A DNA stretch of 64,000 nucleotides from Stappia sp. MMSF_3263 (GTDB lineage Bacteria > Pseudomonadota > Alphaproteobacteria > Rhizobiales > Stappiaceae), in assembly GCF_030733745.1 (NCBI RefSeq), contig NZ_JASHIK010000004.1, positions 1 through 64,000 on the forward strand, given 5' to 3'. This document shows positions 17,336 to 25,541 of this stretch, piece after piece; the stretch's first letter is position 1, and every line of letters starts with the position of its first letter. A program made the position numbers and the translations under genes. Below the pieces are notes generated by a model that was not told the DNA's origin, searched no databases, and saw only the letters and a list, made by a program, of their open reading frames with translations.

Positions 17336-18115
17336 TCAGGCCGGTTCGATGCCGTAGAGGTTGCGCGCCGCGAGCGTGTCGGAGAATTCTGGCCATGTGC
17401 CGCGTTCGGCCACGGTCCGGTCGTAGTCGATGCGGTCTTCATGCTGGGTATGCGGCCAGTCGCTGCCCCAAACCACATGATCGGCGGGCAGCACGTCAAG
17501 CAGGGCCTTGGCGTGAGGCGCGATCTCGACGAGACTGCGATAGGCGCCTGAAAACTTGACATAGAGCCGATCGACTGCGGTCGCGGCAGAGCGCGTGCGC
17601 AGCCAGGAAGGCGGGGCGGGCTCCTGCTTGTCCGGCAGGCCGAAGTGGTCGACCACGACCGTCAGTCCGCGATCGAGCAGCGGGGCGACGACCAGGGGCA
17701 GCCTGGGGCTTTCCAGCTGGATCTCGACATGCAGCCCGCGCCTGCGCAGATGCTCCAGATGCCGGTCGACAATTGTCGCCCCGAAGTCGGGAAGGGCCGC
17801 GCCTCGTACGAGGTTCCAGCGAATGCCGCGCACGCCCAGGGCGGCGAGCCGGTCCAATTCCGCCTCCGATACGTCGAAGGGCACGACGGCAACGCCGGCG
17901 AACCGGCGCCTGTCCAGTTTCGAAAGCGCGGCACACAGCTCGGCATTGTCGAAACCCAGAAAGCTGACCTGGACAAGCACCCCGCCCTCAATGCCGTGGC
18001 GGGCCCCGTGCGCCAGCCAGTCCGAAAGCGGCGCCGTACCGGCGGGAGCGTAACGCGCGCCACTGGCCGCGGTCAGCGTCTCATAGACATGGGCATGGCA
18101 GTCGAATCGGATCAT
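17336..18115 (-). CDS. Amidohydrolase family 2 protein, probable lactonase
   Basis: A 259-residue TIM-barrel metal-dependent hydrolase of the amidohydrolase-2 superfamily. The N-terminal metal motif is FDCHAHVYE; further sites are HVEIQLE, VVVDHFGLP and the late aspartate in WGSDWPHTQ. The closest named relatives by appearance are lactonases such as 2-pyrone-4,6-dicarboxylate lactonase. It is divergent from the GntR/UTRA regulator and next to the acid-sugar transporter, so hydrolysis of a sugar lactone (for example an apiono-lactone) is a reasonable hypothesis, not something the sequence proves. Confidence 0.78.
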   Translation of the reverse strand: MIRFDCHAHVYETLTAASGARYAPAGTAPLSDWLAHGARHGIEGGVLVQVSFLGFDNAELCAALSKLDRRRFAGVAVVPFDVSEAELDRLAALGVRGIRWNLVRGAALPDFGATIVDRHLEHLRRRGLHVEIQLESPRLPLVVAPLLDRGLTVVVDHFGLPDKQEPAPPSWLRTRSAATAVDRLYVKFSGAYRSLVEIAPHAKALLDVLPADHVVWGSDWPHTQHEDRIDYDRTVAERGTWPEFSDTLAARNLYGIEPA

Positions 18116-18134
18116 GTGATGTCCTCGTGATAAT

Positions 18135-18179
18135 TCATATATATGACTGGTTGACTGAATGGGTCAATATCGCTAATGA
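18135..18179. promoter_or_regulatory. Overlapping divergent promoters with palindromic operators
   Basis: Plus-strand promoter: TTGACT (18151-18156), 17-bp spacer, TAATGA (18174-18179), serving the GntR/UTRA gene. Minus-strand promoter: TTGACC (18167-18162), then 17-18 bp to a TATATA-type -10, serving the amidohydrolase. The two -35 boxes form a dyad TTGAC-N7-GTCAA (18151-18167). The perfect 12-bp palindrome TCATATATATGA (18135-18146) covers the minus-strand -10 region and is a natural operator for the GntR protein. Confidence 0.6.
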
Positions 18180-18201
18180 AGAATGCAGGGAGGATGAAAC
18201 G

Positions 18202-18933
18202 ATGACTGCCAGAATTCCGAGCGCGGACGAGCGGCTGCCGGCCTATGCAAGGCTGCGCGACGCGCTTGCCTCGCGCATTGCCAGCGGAGAGTGGGGTGGC
18301 AGTGATCCCATCCCGTCCGAGGCGCGGCTGGCGCACGAATACGGCATTTCTGTCGGCACGGTACGCAAGGCGGTCGACGGGTTGGTGGCGGAAGGCCTGC
18401 TTGAACGGCGCCAGGGATCGGGCACTTATCTGCGCCGGCCTTCCTTCGACGCGACGCTCTTTCGCTTCTTCCAGGTCCGAGGTGCCGACGGGGCGCCGGC
18501 CTCCATCCCGACCAGCGAGTTGATCCTGCGCGCCCGCACCGAGGCGCCGAAGGAAGCGGCGCTGGCGTTGGGCACGAGCGATGTCATCGGCATCATTCGT
18601 CTGCGCAGCCTGTCGGACCAGCCGGTTCTTTTCGAGGAACTTTATATCCGCGCCGACCGCTTTTCCGGCTTCGAAAGCCTGCCGGACAGCGTCTTCGGAC
18701 CGTTGCTTTATCCGCTCTATTTCGAGCGCTTCGGCGTGCTGGTGAAGCGAGCGACCGATGACCTTTCCTTCGGGCGTGCCGACGTGCAGGTCGCCGCCCG
18801 CCTGAAGCTGAAACCCGGCGACCCGCTGGCGATCATCAAGCGCACTGCCTTCGACGTCGACGGCACGCCGGTCGAGTGGCGTGTCGCCCGTGGCAGTGCC
18901 GCGCAATTCCACTACCGCAGCGAAATCGGCTGA
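18202..18933 (+). CDS. GntR family regulator, HutC subfamily (UTRA domain)
   Basis: A 243-residue regulator. The winged helix has the motif PSEARLAHEYGISVGTVRKA (about residues 36-55), followed by a C-terminal UTRA effector domain with the usual LTDDLSFGRADV-like and LAIIKRTAFDVDG segments. I chose the ATG at 18202, 8 bases after GGGAGG, over an open frame reaching back to 18127 through the promoter. It precedes tctCBA by 27 bases on the same strand and is divergent from the lactonase-like gene, so it probably controls both. Its ligand is likely an acid sugar or lactone. Confidence 0.86.
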   Translation: MTARIPSADERLPAYARLRDALASRIASGEWGGSDPIPSEARLAHEYGISVGTVRKAVDGLVAEGLLERRQGSGTYLRRPSFDATLFRFFQVRGADGAPASIPTSELILRARTEAPKEAALALGTSDVIGIIRLRSLSDQPVLFEELYIRADRFSGFESLPDSVFGPLLYPLYFERFGVLVKRATDDLSFGRADVQVAARLKLKPGDPLAIIKRTAFDVDGTPVEWRVARGSAAQFHYRSEIG

Positions 18934-18960
18934 CGAAAAACTGCCCAGGGAGAGAAGCAG

Positions 18961-19917
18961 ATGAAAATCACGAAGATCATTGTCGCAACCGCCATGCTTG
19001 CAGGCGTCGCCATGCCGGCGCTGGCCGACTACCCCGAACGTCCCATCGAGCTGACCATCCCGGCCGGCGCGGGCGGGGGAACCGACACCAGTGCCCGCAA
19101 GCTGGCGCTGCTGCTGGAGGAAAAGCTCGGCACCTCCATCGCCGTCCTGAATGTCGGCGGCGGCGGCGGGTCGGTCGGCGCCTCGCAGTTCATGCAGGTC
19201 AGGCCCGACGGTTATTCGTTGTTCGCCACGTGGAACAGCCCGCTGACCACAGTTCCCCAAGTGCAGGACGTCGCCTATGGGCTGGACAGTTTCACCCCGA
19301 TCGCCTCGACCTCCGAGACGGCCTACACGCTCTGCGTCCACCCGGACTTCCCGGCGGCAACGGGCGAGGAGTTTCTGGCCGAACTGGCGGCCAATCCCGA
19401 CAAGTACACCTACGGCAATGACGGCATCGGCGGCACCATGCAGCTGGCGGCCGAGCGCATCTTCCAGGCGCGCGGCATCAAGGCCATTGCGATTCCATTC
19501 GGCGGCGCCGGTGAGACCTTGCAGAACTTCCTCGGCAAGCATGTCGATATCTATGGCGGTTCGATTTCTCCGGTCCTGCCATATGTCGAGGCGAAGGAGG
19601 CAAAATGCCTTCTGGTAACGTCTGCCGCCGCCGTGCCGGCGCTGCCGCAGGCCGCGGGGCTGGAAAGCCTCGGCCTGGGAGACAAGGAAACCCTCCTGTG
19701 GCGCGCCATCCTCGGCCCGAAGGGGCTCGACCAGGCGATTGTCGACAAGCTGGCCGACGTGATCGAGGAAGCCGTCAACGATCCTTCCTATGTGGAGTTC
19801 CTCGCCTCCAAGGGAGAGGTGCCCAATGTTGTGAAGGGATCGGATCTGGGTGCGCGCCTCCAGGCTGAATTCGATGCGCTCGCCATCGTCTCCAGGAATC
19901 TGGGCCTGGGCAAATAG
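18961..19917 (+). CDS. tctC: Tripartite tricarboxylate transporter substrate-binding protein
   Basis: A 318-residue periplasmic binding protein of the TctC/Bug family. The signal peptide is MKITKIIVATAMLAGVAMPA with cleavage near ALA-DY. The mature start YPERPIELTIPAGAGGGTD is the family hallmark for the phosphate-like carboxylate-binding loop. GAGAGAAGC upstream is a good ribosome binding site. With tctB and tctA, one base or less apart, it makes a complete secondary transporter for an organic acid. The neighbouring RuBisCO-like protein and DUF1537 kinase suggest apionate or a related branched acid. Confidence 0.9.
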   Translation: MKITKIIVATAMLAGVAMPALADYPERPIELTIPAGAGGGTDTSARKLALLLEEKLGTSIAVLNVGGGGGSVGASQFMQVRPDGYSLFATWNSPLTTVPQVQDVAYGLDSFTPIASTSETAYTLCVHPDFPAATGEEFLAELAANPDKYTYGNDGIGGTMQLAAERIFQARGIKAIAIPFGGAGETLQNFLGKHVDIYGGSISPVLPYVEAKEAKCLLVTSAAAVPALPQAAGLESLGLGDKETLLWRAILGPKGLDQAIVDKLADVIEEAVNDPSYVEFLASKGEVPNVVKGSDLGARLQAEFDALAIVSRNLGLGK

Positions 19918-19918
19918 G

Positions 19919-20368
19919 ATGGAGCGGGGTCAGGACATGGCCCTTGGCCTGCTGTTTGCCGTCCTTGGGCTGGGAGCCGCCTGGCAGGCGGCTTCCTACT
20001 CCGGCGCCGGGGGGCACTACCCCATGGTATTGGGGCTGTTCCTGACCCTGTGCGGCTCCCTCGTCATCTTGCGGGCGGCACGCGCACCGGTGGGCGCCGC
20101 CCGTCGCCTCGTCGATGCGCCGGCAAACATGGCGAGGGCACTTGCGGCGAGTATCGCCTATGTCGGCCTCATCGTGCCGCTCGGCTTCTACACGGCATCC
20201 GCCCTGCTTATGCTGTGTCTGCCGCTTCTGCTCGGCTTCCGGCGACCGCTTTACACGCTGGTCGTCGGCGCGAGCTTCATTGTCCTTGTCTGGCTGGTCT
20301 TCTCGGTGGTGCTTGAAAAACCGCTGCCTGCGGAGCTGTGGTCGGCGTCGCGGTTTGGGGGAGACTGA
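19919..20368 (+). CDS. tctB: Tripartite tricarboxylate transporter small permease
   Basis: A 149-residue protein with four predicted membrane helices, the small membrane subunit of the TctABC system. The ATG at 19919 follows the tctC stop codon by one base; an ATG at 19937 with a GGGGTCAGG upstream is also possible. Its stop overlaps the tctA start (TGATG). Sequence conservation in this family is low, so identification rests on size, helix pattern and position. Confidence 0.85.
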   Translation: MERGQDMALGLLFAVLGLGAAWQAASYSGAGGHYPMVLGLFLTLCGSLVILRAARAPVGAARRLVDAPANMARALAASIAYVGLIVPLGFYTASALLMLCLPLLLGFRRPLYTLVVGASFIVLVWLVFSVVLEKPLPAELWSASRFGGD

Positions 20369-21852
20369 TGGATTTCTTCACCAACGCGGTGCTGGCCGTG
20401 ATGACTGCCGGTCCGCTCGCGGCAATGCTTGGCTCGACCCTGCTCGGCGTGTTGATCGGCGCCCTGCCCGGGCTCAATCCGGTCATGGCCATCGCGCTGC
20501 TGCTGCCGCTCACCTACTCCATGGATCCACTGGTGGCGTTGGCGATGGTCGCCGGCATCTACAACGGGTCGATGTATGGCGGCGCGATTCCGGCGATCCT
20601 GCTGCGCATTCCCGGCACGCCCGCCTCCATCGCGACCACGTTCGACGGCTTTCCCATGGCCGACAGGGGCGAGGCGTCCAAGGCGCTGAAGATCGCCTGC
20701 TGGTCGTCGGCCATAGGTGGCATCGCGAGTGCCCTGGCGCTTATGACCATCGGTCCCGTACTGGCGCGCGTCACCCTGTTCTTCGGCCCGGCCGAGTATT
20801 TCTGGATCGCGATGTTCGGCATGGCCTCCGTCGGCGTCATGGTCGGCAGCGATCCGGTCAAGGGTGTCATGGCGGCCGCTCTCGGTCTCCTGATAGGCAC
20901 CATGGGCATCGATTCGCTGTCCGGCCAGGCCCGTTTCACCTTCGGCCAGACCTGGCTGCTTGGCGGACTGGACCTGATTGTTGTTCTGGTCGGGCTCTAC
21001 GCCTTGCCGCCGGTGCTGCAGCTTGCCGAGAAATGCGACCTGAAGGGTCTGTCGGCATCCGAGCTGAAGCTTGCCGGCGTTCCGTTTGCCCCGGGTGAGA
21101 TCAGGCGGCTTGTCCCGACCTGGCTTCGCTCGTCGCTGGTCGGAATTGCCGTCGGCATCCTGCCGGGGGCGGGCGGCAACATCGCCGCGTTCCTCAGCTA
21201 CAACGCCGCGAAGAACGCTTCGGACGATCCGGACAGTTTCGGCAAGGGCAACCCGCAAGGAGTCGCCGCCGCCGAATGCGGAAACAATGCGGACAACGCC
21301 GCCTCCATGATACCGGCGCTGACGCTGGGCATCCCGGGCAATGTCGTGGCCGCTCTGGTCTTGAGTGCGCTGATGATCCACGGGCTGCAGCCCGGGCCGC
21401 AGCTCTTCCATCAGAACCCGGTGCTGGTTGGCGGCTTCATGATCGAGATGCTGCTGACGTCGGTGTTGATCTTCCTGGTCGGCGGCGCGGCGGCAACCCG
21501 CGTCTTCGCCCAGATCCAGCGGCTTCCCGGCGTGCTTCTGGTGCCCGCGATCCTGGTCCTGATGTGCGTCGGCGTCTATGTCATCAACGGCCGGCCGGTC
21601 GATCTGTGGGTGATGCTGGCGGCGGGAACGGCCGGTTACTTCCTCGAAAAGCTCAATGTGCCGCTGGCGCCGATCATTCTCGGGATGATCCTCGGCCCGA
21701 TGGCCGAGCAAAGCGTTCGCCGCGCCCTTCTGCTCAGCCGCGGAGATCCCCTGGAGCTCCTGACACGCCCGATCTCGGCGACCCTCGCCATCGCGACGCT
21801 CGGCATGATCCTCTGGCCGCTGGTCAAGGCGTTCCGGCGACGGCGCGGCTGA
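20368..21852 (+). CDS. tctA: Tripartite tricarboxylate transporter large permease
   Basis: A 494-residue inner-membrane protein with about twelve helices. TctA hallmarks are visible: GALPGLNPVMAIALLLPLTY near residue 31, the GGAIPAILLRIPGTPASIAT segment near residue 72, and the second-half repeat GILPGAGGNIAAFLSYN. It is the main transport subunit. The start overlaps the tctB stop codon by one base. Confidence 0.93.
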   Translation: MDFFTNAVLAVMTAGPLAAMLGSTLLGVLIGALPGLNPVMAIALLLPLTYSMDPLVALAMVAGIYNGSMYGGAIPAILLRIPGTPASIATTFDGFPMADRGEASKALKIACWSSAIGGIASALALMTIGPVLARVTLFFGPAEYFWIAMFGMASVGVMVGSDPVKGVMAAALGLLIGTMGIDSLSGQARFTFGQTWLLGGLDLIVVLVGLYALPPVLQLAEKCDLKGLSASELKLAGVPFAPGEIRRLVPTWLRSSLVGIAVGILPGAGGNIAAFLSYNAAKNASDDPDSFGKGNPQGVAAAECGNNADNAASMIPALTLGIPGNVVAALVLSALMIHGLQPGPQLFHQNPVLVGGFMIEMLLTSVLIFLVGGAAATRVFAQIQRLPGVLLVPAILVLMCVGVYVINGRPVDLWVMLAAGTAGYFLEKLNVPLAPIILGMILGPMAEQSVRRALLLSRGDPLELLTRPISATLAIATLGMILWPLVKAFRRRRG

Positions 21853-21891
21853 AGCCCGTCGCGACTGGCCGCACGATGTTCACAAGGCGGT

Positions 21892-23220
21892 TCAGTCGCC
21901 CGTCAGCCTGCCGTCTCGCAGGCGCGGAAAATAGTCGTCCTTGCCGATCTGCCCGCCTTTCAGGATGAGCTCGACAGGTGCGGCGTCCGGCGCCGTGCCA
22001 TGACCAAGGCAGACCGGTGAGCCGGGGCTGTCCGGGATCGGGTGGCGCAGTGTCAGGGCCTGGATGTCGAGCGCGGCGAGCGCGTGGCTCGACGTGTCTC
22101 CGCCGGCGATCGCGATGCGCCCGAGCCGGTGGCGCGACATCAGTTCCCCGAGCATTGCGCCGAGCGCATGCCCCGCCGCGTCGTCATTGCCGGTCCCGCC
22201 CGGGTCTCCTTCGCCGGGCATCCGCTCGGGCGGGCCGAGCGCGGTATGGATGATGGGGCTCAGTCCGGCCTCAAGCACATGCGATGCCTCCTCTACAGCC
22301 GTGTCGCAGGCGGCTTCGCGACCCTGACCCGTGACCAGCGCGGCATGATCGACGGGGATGCTGCGAAACCCGTTGGCGCAGGCGGTCTCGATCTGCCTTG
22401 CGGTGGTGGGAGAGCAACTCCCCGAGACGACGGCCATGCGCCCGCACGGGGTGAGCGGATCGAAGGTCCGCCGGCCGACATCCAGTCCCTCTGCGCGCCA
22501 TGCCTCGACAAGCGCGTATTCAACACCCGAAGAGCCGAAAACCAGTGGGCCGCTTTCCGGTTGCCGGCGTGTCAGCGCGGCGCCCGCGCGGCGCTGGCTG
22601 GCCTCGTCGTGGACATCGATCAGCACGATGTGCGCTTCCTCGCCTTCCTTCGGCGAAAGGACCGGGCCGACCGGGCTGTCGAGACGCGAGGACAAACCCG
22701 TCTGCGCGGCGAGGTGAACCAGCAGGTCGGCTTCCAGCATCGGCGTTGCTGGATGGCATGACATGACCGGATGGCGGTCGATGCGATGGACCTCGTCGCG
22801 GTAGCCGGCGAAAAGCTGGCCGAGGAATGTGTAGCGGCGCAGCTGGGGGGCGCCGACGACGAGGGGAACCTGCGCTTGTGCGAACGTCCGCAGTCCGATC
22901 TCGATCGCCCGGCCGATGGATCCGCGTTGCGGCGCGCTGTCGAAGGTTGAGCAGACCTTGTAGTGGCAAACGCGGGCGCCGAGCGACTTCAGCCAGGCGA
23001 ATGCGGCGGGCAGTTCTCTGTCCATCCAGTCCGGCGAGCGGCTGCGGCTGGTGCCGGCAAGGCCGACGGCCCGGCAGTGGGCGAAGCGCGCCAGCAGTTC
23101 CGCGTCGGGCAGGCGGGTGAAAAGAACCGTCTCGATGCCGTGCGAGGACAGGGCTTCCATGACGTCCGTCGAGCCGGTGAAATCGTCGCCATAGTAGGAG
23201 AGGAGCGGTGCGGCCGGCAT
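21892..23220 (-). CDS. oiaK: DUF1537 acid-sugar kinase, probable 3-oxo-isoapionate kinase
   Basis: A 442-residue kinase of the four-carbon acid sugar kinase family (DUF1537). The N-terminal substrate domain has YYGDDFTGSTDVMEAL (residues 9-24) and KVCSTFDSAPQRGSIG; the C-terminal nucleotide domain has IAIAGGDTSSHALAAL. Family members phosphorylate oxidised acid sugars before C-C cleavage. Its 4-base overlap with the RuBisCO-like gene and the apionate oxidoisomerase-like gene beyond it match the published D-apionate route, where OiaK makes 3-oxo-isoapionate 4-phosphate. Family certain, specificity inferred from the gene set; it differs clearly from the OtnK-type kinase at 34540. Confidence 0.8.
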   Translation of the reverse strand: MPAAPLLSYYGDDFTGSTDVMEALSSHGIETVLFTRLPDAELLARFAHCRAVGLAGTSRSRSPDWMDRELPAAFAWLKSLGARVCHYKVCSTFDSAPQRGSIGRAIEIGLRTFAQAQVPLVVGAPQLRRYTFLGQLFAGYRDEVHRIDRHPVMSCHPATPMLEADLLVHLAAQTGLSSRLDSPVGPVLSPKEGEEAHIVLIDVHDEASQRRAGAALTRRQPESGPLVFGSSGVEYALVEAWRAEGLDVGRRTFDPLTPCGRMAVVSGSCSPTTARQIETACANGFRSIPVDHAALVTGQGREAACDTAVEEASHVLEAGLSPIIHTALGPPERMPGEGDPGGTGNDDAAGHALGAMLGELMSRHRLGRIAIAGGDTSSHALAALDIQALTLRHPIPDSPGSPVCLGHGTAPDAAPVELILKGGQIGKDDYFPRLRDGRLTGD

Positions 23221-24518
23221 CAGCGCTTGTCCTTGAAAAGGGCGAGCGCCGCGGCGAGTTCCGGATGGCTCCTGGCATGCTCGTCGATGGCGATGCCGGC
23301 CATGGCGGCCTCGGCCGCCTGTCGCAGGCTGGCGACGCCGCCCGCAACGCCGAGCGGATGGCCCATGATGCCGCCGCCGGCGCAATAGAGAAAATCGGGG
23401 GTCCCGAGGGTCCGGTAGGTCGGCTCCACCTGCGCGGCCGTCTGGCCGGAGGAAAAGACGGGGAGGCAGGAAAACGGGGCCTGCGGTCCGAACAGTGGCG
23501 CGCCCACGGAACGGGCCGAGGCCATGACCGAGGCATCGCTTTCGGAGAACTTGTTGGCCAGCCCGTTCACATGCAGGTGGTCGGCGCCCGCAATGCGCCA
23601 GAACTTCTGCCAGGCCTCATAGGAGATGCCGATGTCGGGGGAGCGGGAGAACAGTCCCCAGCCATTGCGATGGCAATGCAGCGGCAGGCTGGCGTGCCGC
23701 CGGATCGCGCCCAGTCCCGCAAGGCCGACCGAATGCAGGCTCACCATGACGCATGTACCGCCCGCGGCGACGACATGATCGGCGCGGCGTTTCATCTCGT
23801 CGATCTCGCCGGTGATGTTGAAGGCGACCATGGCCTTGCGTCCGGTGCGCTGGGCATGGCCGTTGACCACGCGCATCACCGCATCGACCCTGGCCTCGAA
23901 CGGGCAGTTGGGTCCGTCGGCCTGCAACTCGTCATCCTTGATGAAGTCGATGCCGTCTGCCACCAGTTCGTCGACGACCGCGGCCGTCTCGTTCGGCGAC
24001 AGTCCGACGCTCGGCTTGATGATGGTGCCGATCATCGGCCGGTCATGGACGCCGGCGAGGCGCCGTGTGCCCGCGACGCCGAAGGCCGGGCCGGCATAGG
24101 CGCGGGCGAAGCTTTCGGGAAAGGTCACGTCCAGCAGCCGGAGGGCGGAAACCTCCGCCAGTTCGAAGAGGTTTCCGGCAACGGTGGCGAGCGCGTTGGT
24201 CAGCGAGGTTCCGAAATTGTCGACCGGCCAGGACAGCAGCAGCTCGCCGCGCCGGAAGACGGAGCCGGGGATGCGGCAGGGTAGGGAAGGCGCCGGCGAA
24301 CTGCCGGTCTCCACGATCTCCTCGACCCGTGCGCCGGCGCGTTCGCGCAAGGTATCGGTCTCTCCGGGAAGACGCATGAACGTCCCGCAGGACTGCTCGC
24401 CGGCGATTGTCTCGGCCACCTGGGCAAGCGGCACGGGACTTTCGACATCGTAGCGGGCGTAAAGGCGTTCCATCGGGGTCTCGCTTTGCAGGCGGGTGTC
24501 GGTCATCCGCAGGCGCAT
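23220..24518 (-). CDS. RuBisCO-like protein (form IV) of acid-sugar catabolism
   Basis: A 432-residue RuBisCO large-subunit homologue. Many catalytic elements remain: IIKPSVGL with K168, the metal-binding loop FIKDDE with K194/D195/E197 (the carbamylated lysine of RuBisCO), HCHR at 281-284, the loop-6 lysine K323 in LANKFSE, and the glycine run at 381-383. Next to an oiaK-like kinase and apnO-like gene it most likely acts on 3-oxo-isoapionate 4-phosphate, as decarboxylase (OiaX) or transcarboxylase/hydrolase (OiaT). I cannot decide between these from sequence. No small subunit or phosphoribulokinase is present, so carbon fixation is unlikely. First gene of the minus-strand pair. Confidence 0.82.
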   Translation of the reverse strand: MRLRMTDTRLQSETPMERLYARYDVESPVPLAQVAETIAGEQSCGTFMRLPGETDTLRERAGARVEEIVETGSSPAPSLPCRIPGSVFRRGELLLSWPVDNFGTSLTNALATVAGNLFELAEVSALRLLDVTFPESFARAYAGPAFGVAGTRRLAGVHDRPMIGTIIKPSVGLSPNETAAVVDELVADGIDFIKDDELQADGPNCPFEARVDAVMRVVNGHAQRTGRKAMVAFNITGEIDEMKRRADHVVAAGGTCVMVSLHSVGLAGLGAIRRHASLPLHCHRNGWGLFSRSPDIGISYEAWQKFWRIAGADHLHVNGLANKFSESDASVMASARSVGAPLFGPQAPFSCLPVFSSGQTAAQVEPTYRTLGTPDFLYCAGGGIMGHPLGVAGGVASLRQAAEAAMAGIAIDEHARSHPELAAALALFKDKR

Positions 24519-24566
24519 CCTTGCGCGCGGCGGCGGATGCTTCCAGTGCGGATAGTGTTATCATCT

Positions 24567-24606
24567 CATCATACCAGTTGACAACATGACGGTGGACCGG
24601 TTTGAT
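24567..24606. promoter_or_regulatory. Divergent promoter with operator motif shared with the TRAP operon
   Basis: CATCATACCAGTT at 24567-24579 recurs base for base at 28801-28813. Here it touches the plus-strand promoter TTGACA (24578-24583), 17-bp spacer, TTTGAT (24601-24606), in front of the oxidoisomerase gene. Read on the minus strand, TTGTCA followed by AACTGGTATGATG falls in the promoter region of the RuBisCO-like gene. A bound FCD GntR protein (the NanR type binds GGTATA-like repeats) could therefore control both directions. Confidence 0.55.
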
Positions 24607-24628
24607 CGCCCCGAACAGGAGAGCGACA

Positions 24629-25453
24629 ATGAAGATTGCACTGCTTGGAGCCGGTGGGAAAATGGGCGTCCGCCTTGCCACCAACCTGAAGGGGTCCCCC
24701 TACGAGGTTGCGCATGTGGAGATTGGCGAGGTCGGCCGCGCGCGCCTGCACGCGGCGCTCGGGGTGGAGTGTGTGGAGACCGACGAGGCGCTTGCCGGCG
24801 CGGGCGCCGTGATCCTTGCCGTGCCCGACACGGCGATCCAGGTGGTCGCGGCCTCGGTGGTGCCGAAGCTTGCTCCCGGCACCATCGTCATGGCGCTCGA
24901 CGCGGCCGCGCCCTTTGCCGGTCATTTCCCCGAGCGCGCGGATGTCACCTATTTCGTTTCCCATCCCTGCCACCCGCCGATCTTCAACGACGAGACCGAG
25001 CTTGCCGGCCGCCGCGACCATTTCGGCGGCGTCGCGGCGCGGCAGTCCATCGTCAGCGCCCTGATGCAGGGGCCGGAAGAGCATTTCGGGATCGGCGAGG
25101 CGATTGCCCGCACGATCTACGGACCGATCCTGCGCTCGCACCGCGTCACGGTCGAGCAGATGGCCCTGCTTGAGCCCGGCCTGTCGGAAACGGTCTGCGC
25201 GACCCTGCTCGTCGTCATGAAGGACGCGATGGACGAGGTCGTGCGCCGCGGCGTCGATCCGGTCGCCGCCCGGGATTTCCTGCTCGGCCATCTCAACATT
25301 CTGGGCGCGGTGGTGATGGGCGAGATCGACGGGGCCTTCTCGGATGCCTGCAACAAGGCGATCGTCAACGGCAAACCCCGTTTGATGCGCGACGACTGGC
25401 TCGGCGTGTTCGAGCCGCAGGAGATCGCCGAAAGCATCCGGGCCATCACCTGA
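24629..25453 (+). CDS. apnO: D-apionate oxidoisomerase-like NAD(P)-dependent dehydrogenase
   Basis: A 274-residue dehydrogenase with an N-terminal Rossmann motif LLGAGGKMGVRLA (residues 5-17) and a C-terminal 6-phosphogluconate-dehydrogenase-like helical domain. The middle segment VSHPCHPPIFNDE resembles the apionate oxidoisomerase group as I know it, in which ApnO converts D-apionate to 3-oxo-isoapionate. Its placement opposite the kinase/RuBisCO-like pair supports this. The ATG at 24629 follows AGGAGAGCGACA, a good ribosome binding site. Dehydrogenase family sure, exact reaction probable. Confidence 0.75.
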   Translation: MKIALLGAGGKMGVRLATNLKGSPYEVAHVEIGEVGRARLHAALGVECVETDEALAGAGAVILAVPDTAIQVVAASVVPKLAPGTIVMALDAAAPFAGHFPERADVTYFVSHPCHPPIFNDETELAGRRDHFGGVAARQSIVSALMQGPEEHFGIGEAIARTIYGPILRSHRVTVEQMALLEPGLSETVCATLLVVMKDAMDEVVRRGVDPVAARDFLLGHLNILGAVVMGEIDGAFSDACNKAIVNGKPRLMRDDWLGVFEPQEIAESIRAIT

Positions 25454-25541
25454 GGCGCCGGGTTCCGCATGCCGCGTGGATATGGCAGGGGCTTGATGCC
25501 GTTGCTATAGGTGGTGCGGGATCCGGGCAAAGGAAGGCGCC

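Noticed and set aside
23220-24518. True RuBisCO for carbon fixation
   Set aside because: Sequence around the active site departs from forms I-III, there is no small subunit or phosphoribulokinase, and the context is acid-sugar catabolism.
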